Made by a program: the position numbers and the translations under genes
The notes under the pieces: model-generated
Told to the model about the DNA's origin: nothing
What the model saw: the letters and a program-made list of their open reading frames with translations, nothing else
Databases searched by the model: none
Source of the DNA: Treponema parvum
Lineage (GTDB): Bacteria; Spirochaetota; Spirochaetia; Treponematales; Treponemataceae
Length of the DNA stretch: 64,000 nt
Assembly (NCBI RefSeq): GCF_017893945.1
Contig: NZ_CP054257.1
Coordinates: 186,001-250,000, forward strand
Direction of reading: 5' to 3'
Part shown: positions 38,619 to 48,336 of the stretch, piece after piece
Layout: every line of letters starts with the position of its first letter
How positions within the stretch are numbered: the first letter of the stretch is position 1

Positions 38619-40458
38619 TGAGCTTTGCAAGTTCCGCGTGAACTGTTGCGGCGGCTATTTTTGATGCGTCCTTTAAGGACACCAGGCGGGATTCGCTTTC
38701 GGATCTAAGTTTTATTTCAACTTCGGGAAGATTTTTTTCACCTACGACTATTCTTATCGGAATTCCTATGAGATCCATGTCTTTGAATTTGACCCCGGGT
38801 CGTTCGTTTCTGTCGTCCAATAAAACTTCCACCTTTGCGGCGACAAGGTCGTCGTATATCCTGTCTGCGGCTTCTTTCATGTCGCCTTCGTATTTTATAG
38901 GGACTATGACTACTTGATATGGAGCAGTACTCATTGTCCAAATTATCCCGTCTTTATCGTGATGTTCTTCAATGATCGAAGCGAGAGTTCGGTCAAGGCC
39001 TATGCCGTAACAACCCATGAGCATGGTCTGCTGCTTCCCGTTTATGTCAAGATAGACGGCGTTCATCGCTTTAGTGTATTTTGCGCCGAGCTTAAATATG
39101 TGTCCCAGCTCGTTGCCTTTTTTCGTATACAATTTTTGTCCGCATTCTGGGCAACAGTCTCCTTCTTTTACCGTCCTAACGTCTGCGGTCATAAATGGAA
39201 TAAAGTCGCGGCCGGGTTCAACGTGCATGTTGTCAAAGTCTTTTTCTCCGCCGCCGGTTACCGTGTCGTGTATGCAGACGTCGAATTTACCGTCGTCCCG
39301 CATGATCATAACGCTTTCGTCGGTCAAGAGGGGAAGTTTTGTGAGCCCTACCGGACCTACGAAGCCGTGCGGCGCACCGGAATATTCGATCACTTCATTT
39401 TCGGAAGCAAGTTCGGCTCCGCTTGCTTTAAGAACGGAAGCCAGCTTTGTTTCGCTTACATCCAAATCGCCGCGGATGGCAACCGCAAAAAAACTGACGG
39501 GATAATAGGGCCGTGCGGTATTTTCCGTTTCTCGTTTAAATGTTTTTCCGCCGGGCGCATTTTGCAGATCGAGCGAAGAGTTGAACACCTTATAGATCAG
39601 AACTTTTATAAACTGCCTTCCCGGCATTTTAAAAAACGTTTCCATGAGTTTGATAGTCTCAACTCCGGGGCAAAAAACCTTCTCGATCGGTTTTTCAGTC
39701 TTTATTTGCGGCTCTCCGTTAACATCTGTTGCGGTATCCGGTTTGCAGGAAGCTTTTTCCACATTAGCCGCATAACCGCATTTGGGGCATAAGATGAGCG
39801 TGTTGTCCCCGACCGTGCTTTCCACCATGAATTCTTCGGAACCTGAGCCGCCCATAGCGCCGGTGTCGGCCTTTACGGGAATCGTAGTGAGTCCGAGCCG
39901 CTTGAAAATCCTGCGATACGCTTTGGAAAGTTTTTCATACGATTCGTCAAGGGATTTTTGATCCGCATCGAAGGAATAGGCGTCCATCATAACGAATTCT
40001 CTTCCTCTCATAACTCCGTAGCGGGGGCGAATTTCATCGCGGTATTTTGTATTTATCTGGTACGGAATTACGGGCAGCTGCTTGTAACTTGTAATGCTGT
40101 CTTTAAATAGATATGTAAACGCTTCTTCGGCAGTGGGGCTTACTACCATGTCCTGGCCGCCTCGCGTTTTTACGCGGAGCATTTCACCGCCCATGGTTTC
40201 CCATCGGCCGCTTTCCTTCCATAAATCACCGGGAACAATTACAGTCGGTTTTATTTCAAAGCAGCCTGCAGCATCCAGCTCTTCGCGTATTATGTTTTCA
40301 ACCTTTCTGAATGAGCGCAGCCCGAACGGCATGTATGCGTAAAGTCCGTTGGCAAGTTTTTTGATGAGTCCTGCACGCATCATGAGCTGATGGCTTGCGA
40401 TCACTGCGTCGGAAGGGGGATCGCGCAGCGTGTATAATACGGTCTGTGAAGTTTTCAT
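38611..40458 (-). CDS. proS: Prolyl-tRNA synthetase
   Basis: Charges tRNA-Pro. The start at 40458 (MKTSQTVLYTLRDPPSDAVIASHQLM) is the family N-terminus. A longer frame runs upstream but is rich in Arg and looks non-coding. The 615-aa protein has class II motifs: PTVIVPGDLWKESGRWETMG, motif 2 QINTKYRDEIRPRYGVMRGREFVMMDAYSF in pieces, and motif 3 MGCYGIGLDRTLASIIEEHHD near 440. A long inserted domain between motifs 2 and 3 (about residues 215-400, with a Cys-rich CPKCGYAANVEKASC region) is the bacterial YbaK-like editing-type insertion. The C-terminus is the anticodon-binding fold (PIKYEGDMKEAADRIYDDL). This is the bacterial long form. Confidence 0.96.
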   Translation of the reverse strand: MKTSQTVLYTLRDPPSDAVIASHQLMMRAGLIKKLANGLYAYMPFGLRSFRKVENIIREELDAAGCFEIKPTVIVPGDLWKESGRWETMGGEMLRVKTRGGQDMVVSPTAEEAFTYLFKDSITSYKQLPVIPYQINTKYRDEIRPRYGVMRGREFVMMDAYSFDADQKSLDESYEKLSKAYRRIFKRLGLTTIPVKADTGAMGGSGSEEFMVESTVGDNTLILCPKCGYAANVEKASCKPDTATDVNGEPQIKTEKPIEKVFCPGVETIKLMETFFKMPGRQFIKVLIYKVFNSSLDLQNAPGGKTFKRETENTARPYYPVSFFAVAIRGDLDVSETKLASVLKASGAELASENEVIEYSGAPHGFVGPVGLTKLPLLTDESVMIMRDDGKFDVCIHDTVTGGGEKDFDNMHVEPGRDFIPFMTADVRTVKEGDCCPECGQKLYTKKGNELGHIFKLGAKYTKAMNAVYLDINGKQQTMLMGCYGIGLDRTLASIIEEHHDKDGIIWTMSTAPYQVVIVPIKYEGDMKEAADRIYDDLVAAKVEVLLDDRNERPGVKFKDMDLIGIPIRIVVGEKNLPEVEIKLRSESESRLVSLKDASKIAAATVHAELAKLNA

Positions 40459-40628
40459 AATTGCAGATGATACAGCAAAAAGCCCTGAGTATTCAAGCAA
40501 ACGAAGAAGAACAGGGACACCGTTTAGCCGACAGTCGGCTTGGCTGACTTGGCTTCGGCGACGCTGCCGCCGCCTCTCATTGTCGGAACCTCGCCTTGAG
40601 CATTTCGTTTTAAAAATTTGCAATTGAG

Positions 40629-40657
40629 TTGACACTGATAAAAATTATGTGTATAGT
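40629..40657 (+). promoter_or_regulatory. Consensus promoter for the tetR-RND operon
   Basis: TTGACA (40629-40634), 17-base spacer, TATAGT (40652-40657). It lies directly in front of the palindromic operator and about 110 bases before the TetR start. Confidence 0.85.
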
Positions 40658-40658
40658 T

Positions 40659-40688
40659 TATATGTTACCGAATGATCGGTAACATATA
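40659..40688. promoter_or_regulatory. Perfect 13-bp inverted repeat, TetR operator candidate
   Basis: TATATGTTACCGA and its exact complement are separated by ATGA (operator core ATGTTACCG-N6-CGGTAACAT). It begins two bases after the -10 box and overlaps the predicted transcription start, so a bound regulator would block the promoter. It is a strong candidate for autoregulation by the adjacent TetR-type protein. Confidence 0.85.
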
Positions 40689-40773
40689 CGGCAGTATCCC
40701 GAAAAAACGCTAAACGCTAAATTCGAGTTTTTTCCAGACGACCGCAAATATTTTTGATCGGAGTGAAAATCCT

Positions 40774-42117
40774 GTGGCGGTAAAAACGGCCTGCAAGAGC
40801 TGTCAAAAAAGACAGTCAGCAAAAGAAAGAATTTTAGATATCGCGTTTTCTTTTTTTAAAACCCCGCTCTACGAACAGGTTTCTCTTAACGACATTGCAA
40901 AAAAAGCCGGAATATCAAAGGCCGCCATATTCAGGCATTTTAAAAATAGGGCGGATCTTGTTTTAGCTATGCAGGACAGGTTTTTTAGCGATGTGACGGA
41001 CTATATAATTTCAATAAAGCAGGATCTTACCGCCGCCATATGGTCAAAAGATATTTCGCTGTATCGGATTGTGCTTCGAAACACGGTAAAGACTTATTTT
41101 GAATATCCGGAGTATTTATTTTACATGCTTTCTCACAGCGCAGTTTCTATAAAAGACTATAGGGAACAGACGCTCCTTTTGAGCAAAAAACTCGAAGAAA
41201 AAGGACTTTCGCTTAAGATGCTGGGAGGTATGTTCGGGGTAAATTATTCGCCCGAAAATTTTTCCGTGTTTAATCTGAAAAACTATGCCGCCATTTCATA
41301 TGCGTTTATTTCCGTTGCATATTTTTTAATATTATCGCTTTCAGGCCAAAAAAAATCATCCGCCTCCGATCAGGCGGAATCAGGTTGTCTTGAAAAATAT
41401 GTTTTGCAAGAGCCAGCTTTTGATTCTGAGACGATAGCGGACTTACTTGATTTCGGAATATACAGCCCGCAGCGATACCTGTCTTATGAGCGCATGAAGG
41501 AACTTGACGAAAAAGCCCATATCGATCTTTCAAAGATTCCTCCGGCCAATAAAATTTTTTGCGCGCTGTCGCAAGTGATAGACAAATACGGCTTTCCCGG
41601 CGTCACTGTGAAGCGCTTGGCGGATACGCTGAACATGGCGAAGAGCAGTTTGTATTCATATTTCGATTCTAAAAAGACTTTGATACATAAATTATTGACA
41701 GAAGAGATTTATTTAATGATAAGCAGTCTGGACAAGGTGTGCGGCGAAATTACGGACAGCACGGAACTAGCTTACGTATTTTTCCGCGCACTCACAGAAT
41801 ATTTTCTTGCACGGCAGGATATTCTTACGGTATTCAGATGGACGCGAATGTCAGGATCGATAATTCCGGAGCAGTACGAGCATGAAGATTTTTCTTTGCA
41901 AAATTTCAAATTGTCCGCCGACGTAGACGAGACGGAACAGCTTGACAAGCTGCCGTTTAAAATGACTAGGAGAATATTTTTTACGTGGATCAGCGTCGTG
42001 TCTTCTTCGATCGTCATGCGAAAAAACATTCACAATCTTAGCGACGAAAACTGTTATGAAATAGTAAAACTGTGTTTTGATTTTATGCAGAGAGGGTTAA
42101 CAAGTGATACGAATTGA
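40774..42117 (+). CDS. TetR-family regulator with two TetR DNA-binding domains
   Basis: A 447-aa protein containing two complete TetR-type helix-turn-helix regions. The first is VSLNDIAKKAGISKAAIFRHFKNRADLVLAM near residue 32. The second is VTVKRLADTLNMAKSSLYSYFDSKKTLIHKL near 275. Each is followed by a helical ligand-binding half. Most TetR proteins have one HTH in about 200 aa, so this looks like an internal duplication or fusion. The GTG start follows a GGAGTG site. It sits at the head of the tolC-MFP-RND operon and overlaps tolC's possible upstream frame by 14 bases, so it probably represses its own operon through the palindrome at 40659-40688. Confidence 0.88.
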   Translation: MAVKTACKSCQKRQSAKERILDIAFSFFKTPLYEQVSLNDIAKKAGISKAAIFRHFKNRADLVLAMQDRFFSDVTDYIISIKQDLTAAIWSKDISLYRIVLRNTVKTYFEYPEYLFYMLSHSAVSIKDYREQTLLLSKKLEEKGLSLKMLGGMFGVNYSPENFSVFNLKNYAAISYAFISVAYFLILSLSGQKKSSASDQAESGCLEKYVLQEPAFDSETIADLLDFGIYSPQRYLSYERMKELDEKAHIDLSKIPPANKIFCALSQVIDKYGFPGVTVKRLADTLNMAKSSLYSYFDSKKTLIHKLLTEEIYLMISSLDKVCGEITDSTELAYVFFRALTEYFLARQDILTVFRWTRMSGSIIPEQYEHEDFSLQNFKLSADVDETEQLDKLPFKMTRRIFFTWISVVSSSIVMRKNIHNLSDENCYEIVKLCFDFMQRGLTSDTN

Positions 42118-42145
42118 AAATTATCTTGAAGGAGACAGTAGACTT

Positions 42146-43564
42146 ATGTCAATGGCGATAAAAAAATCAGGAAAAGGATTTTTGCTCTGCGGCATTCTTC
42201 CGGCAGCCGTGCTGATCTTAAGCCTTTTTCCGGCGGCGGCTCAGAGCGCAGTAAAAGAAGCTAAAACGCAGCCGGTGATTCTTACGATCGAACAGGCGGT
42301 GGATTACGCAAATAAAAACAGCAGGACTTTAAAAAGCGCAAAGATCGACTTGGAAATGTCCGAGCGCGCCAGTAAGTATTCGTGGAACGTTTTTTTGCCT
42401 GCGCTTACGGCGTCGGGAACCGCGAGTCGTGCGAATGATTATGTTCCGGGCGCAGGCGATATTATCGCAAATGCAATATATCACGTTCCCATTCCCAGCA
42501 GTTACGAAAGTGAAAAAGACCGCTGGACGGGAATAGGCAACATAAGCGTTTCGCTAAATTTAAGCCTTGCTCTCATACAGCGGATAAGAGCTGCTCACGC
42601 GAATTTTGAAAGCGGAAAGATAACGTGGACGCAGGCTTCAAAACAAAACGAACTCAATATCAGAAAACTTTTTTACGCCCTGCTTTTGCAGCAGGAAAAT
42701 TTAAAAGTTCAAGAGACCAGTTTAAAAAATGCGCGCCAGAGAGCTCTGCAGGCGGAAGTAAATTATAAAAACGGTATGGTTCCGGAACTTTCGATGCTGC
42801 AGGCACAGGTTACCTATGAAAACCAAAGGCCGAATGTGGATAAAGAGCGGCAAGCTTTATCGCAGCAGCTCGATTCCTTTGCCTTTCTTTTGGGAATGCC
42901 CGTAGGCACAAAGATCGAGCTCGTAGGCGAAATAACTCCCAAATTTATTAACATTGATGCCGAAGAGGTTTATTCCAAATACGGAATGAATAATCTTGAC
43001 GTCCTCAACATAAAAAGAAACATAGATGTTTTAAAACTCAATCTCAACGCTCTCAATTTGAGCTCTTTTACGCCGGCGCTTTCATTAAGCTGGAATTATC
43101 AGCCCCTTTTGATGACGGGCGGAAAATGGACCGACAGCGATTCGCGTTATGACAACGGAAATTTTTCAATTACGCTTGCGTGGACTATATCCGATATTCT
43201 TCCTTTTTCCGCTAACAGGCAAAGCGCAAAAGACATAGAAGACAACATCCGTAAGCTTGAAGTTTCGCTCGACACTCTCATCCAAAACAACGAACTTACC
43301 GTGCGTAAAACCGCAGACAGCCTTGCTCAGGCTAAGGAAGCGATAGAATCGAATGAACGGAATATAAAACTTGCCCAACGCTCATACGATATGACGGCGA
43401 TAGCTTACCGCAACGGTACTACGGAACTGCTTGACCTGCGCGATGCGGAAACTCAGTTAAATCAGGCAAAGCTCGGTATGCTGAACGAGCAGTACAATTA
43501 TATTTCATACCAGCTTGACCTTGAATACATATTGAACACACAATTTACAGGAGAAATAAAATGA
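42146..43564 (+). CDS. TolC-family outer-membrane efflux protein
   Basis: An outer-membrane channel of about 472 aa that connects an RND pump to the cell surface. The start at 42146 follows GAAGGAG and gives signal peptide MSMAIKKSGKGFLLCGILPAAV. A longer frame begins at 42104 but has no ribosome site. The protein shows the usual duplicated coiled-coil pattern, with heptad-like LTIEQAVDYANKNSRTLKSAKIDLEMSERASKYSW near 45 and RSYDMTAIAYRNGTTELLDLRDAETQLNQA near 415. It is transcribed with the MFP and RND genes (4-base ATGA overlap with the MFP). Together they form a tripartite efflux system. Confidence 0.93.
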   Translation: MSMAIKKSGKGFLLCGILPAAVLILSLFPAAAQSAVKEAKTQPVILTIEQAVDYANKNSRTLKSAKIDLEMSERASKYSWNVFLPALTASGTASRANDYVPGAGDIIANAIYHVPIPSSYESEKDRWTGIGNISVSLNLSLALIQRIRAAHANFESGKITWTQASKQNELNIRKLFYALLLQQENLKVQETSLKNARQRALQAEVNYKNGMVPELSMLQAQVTYENQRPNVDKERQALSQQLDSFAFLLGMPVGTKIELVGEITPKFINIDAEEVYSKYGMNNLDVLNIKRNIDVLKLNLNALNLSSFTPALSLSWNYQPLLMTGGKWTDSDSRYDNGNFSITLAWTISDILPFSANRQSAKDIEDNIRKLEVSLDTLIQNNELTVRKTADSLAQAKEAIESNERNIKLAQRSYDMTAIAYRNGTTELLDLRDAETQLNQAKLGMLNEQYNYISYQLDLEYILNTQFTGEIK

Positions 43565-44505
43565 AAAAGATAAATCAATCAAGATTAAAGATTATTTTAT
43601 CCGTAGTTCTTGCGGCGGTTTTTTTCGGCGCATTTGCCGGTTGTAAAAAGGCTGACGGAGAAAAAAAAGAAAAGACTACCGCGTCTTTTGCCGTCAACAC
43701 TTATAAGATCACCGAAGGCCGCTTGGACGATTATCTGGAATTCGGCGGAGACATCGTGGCGTCTTCGTTAGTGAACATAATGCCGGATACTAACGGAAAA
43801 ATTTCCCGCATCATGGTTAGAGTCGGGGATCTTGTTAAAAAAGATCAGATTGTAGCGTACATCGATCCCAGTCGCCCCGGCATGACTTACAGCGAAAATC
43901 CTGTAAAAGCGCCCACTACGGGAACAATCACACTGTTTCCCTATTCCGTTGGAGAAATGGTTGGGTCTTCGGTTTCCATCGGGCAGATAAGCAGCACAGG
44001 AAATCTTGAAATCCATACGGATATTGCCGAACGCTTTGTTTCGCGCATAAAAAAAGGGCAAACGGCCGCAATAAGCTTTGACGCTTTTCCCGGCGAAGTG
44101 TTTTCAGCGCACGTGTTTGAAGTAAGCCCCGTGCTTGATACGACTACGCGCACAATGAAGGTAAAGCTCAGCTTGGACAAGGTTGATCCCCGCATAAAGG
44201 TTGGAATGTATTCCCGTATAAAGCTCATAACTGAAGAACTTGAAAACGTCATTACCATGCCCTTTGACGCGATAATCGTCAGAGACAGCAAGTCTTATGT
44301 TTTTGTTGTGAACAGAGCGGAAGGCAAGCAGACGGAAAAGCAAATAGGAGTTCCCGCCGTAGTTCACAGTCAGGAAGTAACGCAGGGAATCCACGTGGAT
44401 GAAAAAGTTGAGATTACTTCGGGCTTAAAACCCGGAGACGAAGTGGTTGTTCGCGGGCAGACCGTCTTGGTAGACGGAGCAAACGTGAACATCTTAAACG
44501 AATAG
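43561..44505 (+). CDS. RND efflux periplasmic adaptor (membrane fusion protein)
   Basis: A 314-aa adaptor, lipid-anchored by the lipobox FAGCKK near residue 27. It has the RND-MFP layout: a lipoyl/barrel-sandwich region around MPDTNGKISRIMVRVGDLVKKDQIVAYIDPSRP near 75-105, a short alpha hairpin, then the beta-barrel (KIKLSLDKVDPRIKVGMYSRIKLITEE in pieces) near 205-225. It starts inside the tolC stop (ATGA), so it is translationally coupled. It bridges the RND pump and the TolC channel. Substrates are unknown, as is typical. Confidence 0.93.
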   Translation: MKKINQSRLKIILSVVLAAVFFGAFAGCKKADGEKKEKTTASFAVNTYKITEGRLDDYLEFGGDIVASSLVNIMPDTNGKISRIMVRVGDLVKKDQIVAYIDPSRPGMTYSENPVKAPTTGTITLFPYSVGEMVGSSVSIGQISSTGNLEIHTDIAERFVSRIKKGQTAAISFDAFPGEVFSAHVFEVSPVLDTTTRTMKVKLSLDKVDPRIKVGMYSRIKLITEELENVITMPFDAIIVRDSKSYVFVVNRAEGKQTEKQIGVPAVVHSQEVTQGIHVDEKVEITSGLKPGDEVVVRGQTVLVDGANVNILNE

Positions 44506-44550
44506 CTTTTATCGTCCTGTTTTCAACTTAATTTATAAAGAGGAATCAAT

Positions 44551-47500
44551 ATGTCTATATCAGAGGTGTCCGTTAAAAAACCTGTAACGGCATTATTAGT
44601 ATTCATAATACTTTCGGCATTGGGTGTTTATTCCATATTTAACCTCAATGTGGATATGTATCCGGAAATAGACATTCCGTATCTTATCGTCTATACCGGA
44701 TATAAAAACGCAGGCCCTGAAGAAGTGGAAGCTTCCATAACGAGAACCCTCGAAAGTTCTCTTTCGGGCTTAAGCGGACTTAAAAAAATGCAGTCGCAGT
44801 CGTCGACGGGCTTGAGCTTAATAATTCTTGAAATGGAATACGGAACGAATTTGGACGCCGCGGCGAACGACATCCGCGATAAAATCGACATGGTAAGAAG
44901 CTATCTTCCTTCCGACGCTGATACTCCGCTTACGATAAAGATTGACCCGTCGATGATGCCTATAATGCATCTGGTTTTAAAAGGGCAGCACTCTTCCGAC
45001 GAGCTTTATGACTACGCGTCGGATATTATTTCTCCGCGGCTTGAACAGATAGACGGAGTCGCTTCCGCAATGATCATGGGCGGCCGCAAAAAAACCATTA
45101 ACGTCGACATTCCGCGCGACAGGCTTGACGCTTACGGGCTTACCATTTCGCAAGTAGCTCAGATGATCGGAGCGCAAAACATTCAAGCTACGGGCGGAAA
45201 CATAAGGTCCGAGCAGTTAAGCTATTCCGTGAAGACGGACGGAAAATTCAAATCCATAGAAGACGTGCGCAATACGGTAATCTCTTACGCTGTGGCTTCT
45301 TCGCCTGGCGGCAAGGCTGCTCCCAGCGTAAAAAAGATATTGCTGCGCGACATTGCCGATGTGTATGAAGGCCACGAAGACGGTTCCACTGCCGCATATC
45401 TTGACGGCGAATCGAGCATAATGCTTTTGGTTCAGAAGCAGAGCGGAAAAAATGCCGTAAAAACCGCGGCGAACGTAAGGGCGGCTCTCAAAAACATAAC
45501 GGAATCCCTTCCCGGCGACGTTGAAGTTATCGAATCGTCGAACACTACCGACCAAATAAAGAGAACTATAATCGAAGTTGTTAAATCCATAACGGAAGGT
45601 ATGATTCTTTCCGTCATAATCTTGCTTATTTTCTTAAGGAGCATAAAAAGCACTGTCATAATAGGACTTGCGATTCCCATTTCGTTTTTAATTACGCTTT
45701 TTCTCATGTTCCTTCGTGGAATGACCATAAACATGGTTTCTTTAGGCGGAATGCTCATAGGCGTGGGTATGCTTGTAGACAATTCCATTGTAGTTCTTGA
45801 AAACATCTTTGTTTACAGGGAACGCGACGCAAAGCCTTCGGTCGCCGCGACGCTGGGCGCTCAGGAAATGATAACTTCCGTCGTCGCAAGCACTTTGACC
45901 TCCATCTGTATATTCCTCCCCATGATAATGCTGAGTTCGAGGCTCGGCTTTATGGGACAGCTTTTTAACGATCTTGCGTTTACGATCGTTTTTTCGCTAT
46001 TGGGTTCTCTTTTCGTTGCCATCGCTCTTGTTCCCGTTTTAAGCGCAAAATACCTTGTTTTAGGTAAAAGTTCAAATATCAACACGCATACGCTTTTCGG
46101 TAAGTTGAATCGTGCGCTCGGCATATTTTTTGAAAGGGTGGACGGAGCCTATGCTTCTTCGGTCAGAAGAATATTGAGACATAAGGCGGCTACGGTCATA
46201 GTGATGATTGCTATTTTTATAGGCGCAATAGTCGGAGCGGTAAAAGTCGGGTTCATATACATGCCTGAAATTGCTTCCGATACGGTGACTGTAAAATTCG
46301 AGCTTCCTAAAGGCACCAGGCTGGAAGTTACGGAAGCGTACGTGCAGCAGATGGAATCCATAGCACGTCAGGAAGTCAAGGGAATTAAATTTTCAACCGT
46401 TACGGCCGGGGGCGATTCTATGCTTTCTTCAAGTGCGACGACGAACGAAGGCTCTTTGACGCTTACCTTATACCCTAAAGCCGAACGCCAAAAGGGCTGG
46501 GATACGGACAAAACGGCAAAAGACAAGCTCCGCCCGTATTTTACGAAATTCCCCGGAGCTACGATTACATTCGGAACGAATAACAACGATACGGCCAACA
46601 GCGGTATAAGCATTGACATAAAAAGCAACGATTTAAGCCTTGTGGCAAAGACGGCCAATCAGGTTATGAATTTGATAAAGACGCAGGCCGCCGACGTTGT
46701 TAATGAAGTGACATGCGATCTTGAAGAAGGGCTTCCGCAGCTGGAAATAAAGCTTGACAGAAATCGCATGTACGAGTTGGGACTGAACGTTGCCTCGATC
46801 GGCAGCGAAATAAGCGGCGCCATAAACGGGCTTAGAGCCAGCCGGTATGACGACGGAGGAAAAGAGATTAACATCGTCGTCCGTTTGCCCGAAAAAGACC
46901 GTGCAAAGGTTACGGATCTTGACCTTATATATGTCAGAAACAACAGCGGCACGAGAATACCCTTATCGAACTTTGCCCACACGGTAAAGAATACCGCGCC
47001 GGTAACGATCTTCAGAGAAAACCAGTCGCGCATTGCGCATGTAACCGTAAAACAGGTTGACGGACTTTCCTTGGGCGACGTGCAGAACCGAATAAAGGAT
47101 CTCATAGATAAGAACATCCTAATGGAAGACGATTTGAACATAACGTATTCGGGCGACTTGGCCAATATGCGGGAAGCGGTTATGAATTTCCTTGCGATCA
47201 TCATAATGGCGATCGTGCTTGTGTTTGCCGTCATGGCAAGTCAGTTCGAATCGTTTAAGAGCCCGTTCATAATAATGTTTACGATTCCCTTGTCCTTTAT
47301 AGGAGTTACCGCCATTTACGCCCTTACGCGGCAGAGGTTCAGTATAATGACCGTTATGGGCGTTTTAACGCTTGTAGGCACGATCGTAAACAACGGTATA
47401 GTACTTATCGATCAGATCAATATACTGCGCAAAAGGGGCAGAACTCTTGACGACGCCTGTGTTGAAGCTGCCGGGAACCGCCTCAGGCCAATCCTAATGA

Positions 47501-47718
47501 GCACGCTTACGACGGTGTTTTCTTTGATTCCAATGGCGTTTTTCCCCGGCGAAGGTTCGGAGTCCATGCAGCCGATCGGTCTTACGATTTTCGGAGGAAT
47601 GACCTTCGGTTCGCTGATGACGCTGTTTTTGATGCCCGTAGTTTACAACCTGTTTAACAGAAAAAATGAAAGGGCGCGTGTTGAAGAATTAAAGCGCATT
47701 GAACAGGAAAACGCATAA
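44551..47718 (+). CDS. RND-family efflux permease (AcrB/HAE1-like)
   Basis: A 1055-aa inner-membrane proton-driven pump with 12 membrane helices in two repeats. It opens SISEVSVKKPVTALLVFIILSALGVYSIFNL and has the large porter loop DMYPEIDIPYLIVYTGYKNAGPEEVE after helix 1. The central transmembrane block has GMLVDNSIVVLENIF, with the proton-relay aspartate-like motif, near residue 410. The C-terminal mirror is TLVGTIVNNGIVLIDQINILRKRG near 950. The drug-type (HAE1) versus metal-type choice is not settled, but the sequence favours HAE-like. It follows the adaptor gene by 45 bases in an operon under the tandem TetR regulator. Confidence 0.95.
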   Translation: MSISEVSVKKPVTALLVFIILSALGVYSIFNLNVDMYPEIDIPYLIVYTGYKNAGPEEVEASITRTLESSLSGLSGLKKMQSQSSTGLSLIILEMEYGTNLDAAANDIRDKIDMVRSYLPSDADTPLTIKIDPSMMPIMHLVLKGQHSSDELYDYASDIISPRLEQIDGVASAMIMGGRKKTINVDIPRDRLDAYGLTISQVAQMIGAQNIQATGGNIRSEQLSYSVKTDGKFKSIEDVRNTVISYAVASSPGGKAAPSVKKILLRDIADVYEGHEDGSTAAYLDGESSIMLLVQKQSGKNAVKTAANVRAALKNITESLPGDVEVIESSNTTDQIKRTIIEVVKSITEGMILSVIILLIFLRSIKSTVIIGLAIPISFLITLFLMFLRGMTINMVSLGGMLIGVGMLVDNSIVVLENIFVYRERDAKPSVAATLGAQEMITSVVASTLTSICIFLPMIMLSSRLGFMGQLFNDLAFTIVFSLLGSLFVAIALVPVLSAKYLVLGKSSNINTHTLFGKLNRALGIFFERVDGAYASSVRRILRHKAATVIVMIAIFIGAIVGAVKVGFIYMPEIASDTVTVKFELPKGTRLEVTEAYVQQMESIARQEVKGIKFSTVTAGGDSMLSSSATTNEGSLTLTLYPKAERQKGWDTDKTAKDKLRPYFTKFPGATITFGTNNNDTANSGISIDIKSNDLSLVAKTANQVMNLIKTQAADVVNEVTCDLEEGLPQLEIKLDRNRMYELGLNVASIGSEISGAINGLRASRYDDGGKEINIVVRLPEKDRAKVTDLDLIYVRNNSGTRIPLSNFAHTVKNTAPVTIFRENQSRIAHVTVKQVDGLSLGDVQNRIKDLIDKNILMEDDLNITYSGDLANMREAVMNFLAIIIMAIVLVFAVMASQFESFKSPFIIMFTIPLSFIGVTAIYALTRQRFSIMTVMGVLTLVGTIVNNGIVLIDQINILRKRGRTLDDACVEAAGNRLRPILMSTLTTVFSLIPMAFFPGEGSESMQPIGLTIFGGMTFGSLMTLFLMPVVYNLFNRKNERARVEELKRIEQENA

Positions 47719-47783
47719 CTGCGTTTGGCCGCGGCAAAATGCACAGTCCTGTACAGGCCCGCGGCGCAAGGAGATAAACTTCT

Positions 47784-48161
47784 ATGAAAGAAAAGAAAGA
47801 AAAAAAGAAAAAGAATGACATAAAAAGCGAAGTCGTTTTACACGACATACCGGATACCGGCGATGAAAAGATAAAACTGCGCCGGCTTGAAATCATCTGT
47901 TCGCAATCGATAGCGGAAGACATGCTTGAAGGATTTAAATATAAAAAGATCAAATGCTATACGCAGTTTCCTTCCGTCATGGGTTCAGGCTACAGCGTTC
48001 CCAAACTGGGAGATTCCATCTGGCCGCAGCTGAATACTATGTTTATCGTTTACTGTACTAAGGACGATGCAAAAAAAATACGTGAACTTATCACAGATCT
48101 CAGAAAACAGTACGTGGGCGAAGGTCTTGCGTGCTATGTAAGCAAAGCAAAAGAATGGTAG
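47784..48161 (+). CDS. RND-associated PII-like protein (PG0541-type)
   Basis: A 125-aa protein encoded just after the RND pump. After a lysine-rich start (KKEKKEKKKKNDIKSE) it has the ferredoxin-like strand-helix-strand pattern of PII-like proteins: RRLEIICSQSIAEDMLEGFKY near 38, CYTQFPSVMGSGYSVPKLGDSIWPQLNTMFIVY near 60-92 and KKIRELITDLRKQYVGEGLACYV near 95-118. Family members are found beside RND efflux genes and may sense small molecules and modulate the pump. It is likely part of the same operon (66-base gap) though function is not known experimentally. Confidence 0.72.
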   Translation: MKEKKEKKKKNDIKSEVVLHDIPDTGDEKIKLRRLEIICSQSIAEDMLEGFKYKKIKCYTQFPSVMGSGYSVPKLGDSIWPQLNTMFIVYCTKDDAKKIRELITDLRKQYVGEGLACYVSKAKEW

Positions 48162-48336
48162 ATTCCGGCTCCGGAAACGCGCCGCGCCGGTTTTGTGACG
48201 GTTCCGGGCAAGCCGCCCGGAAGGCGCCAAGCGGCGCTCTTGCCGTGGGCCGGGCGGACGTCGCTCCTGCCGGAAGGCATAAGTTGCTTCAATGGCCGTA
48301 TCAAAAGTCCGCCGCGTTTCGACAGCCGGCGGGCGT

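Noticed and set aside
38914-39792. 292-aa open frame on the plus strand inside proS
   Set aside because: It is antisense to the clear proS gene and is explained by codon bias of that gene; it has no plausible start or domain.
46659-47234. 191-aa open frame antisense to the RND pump gene
   Set aside because: Shadow of the well-supported RND permease; no motif.
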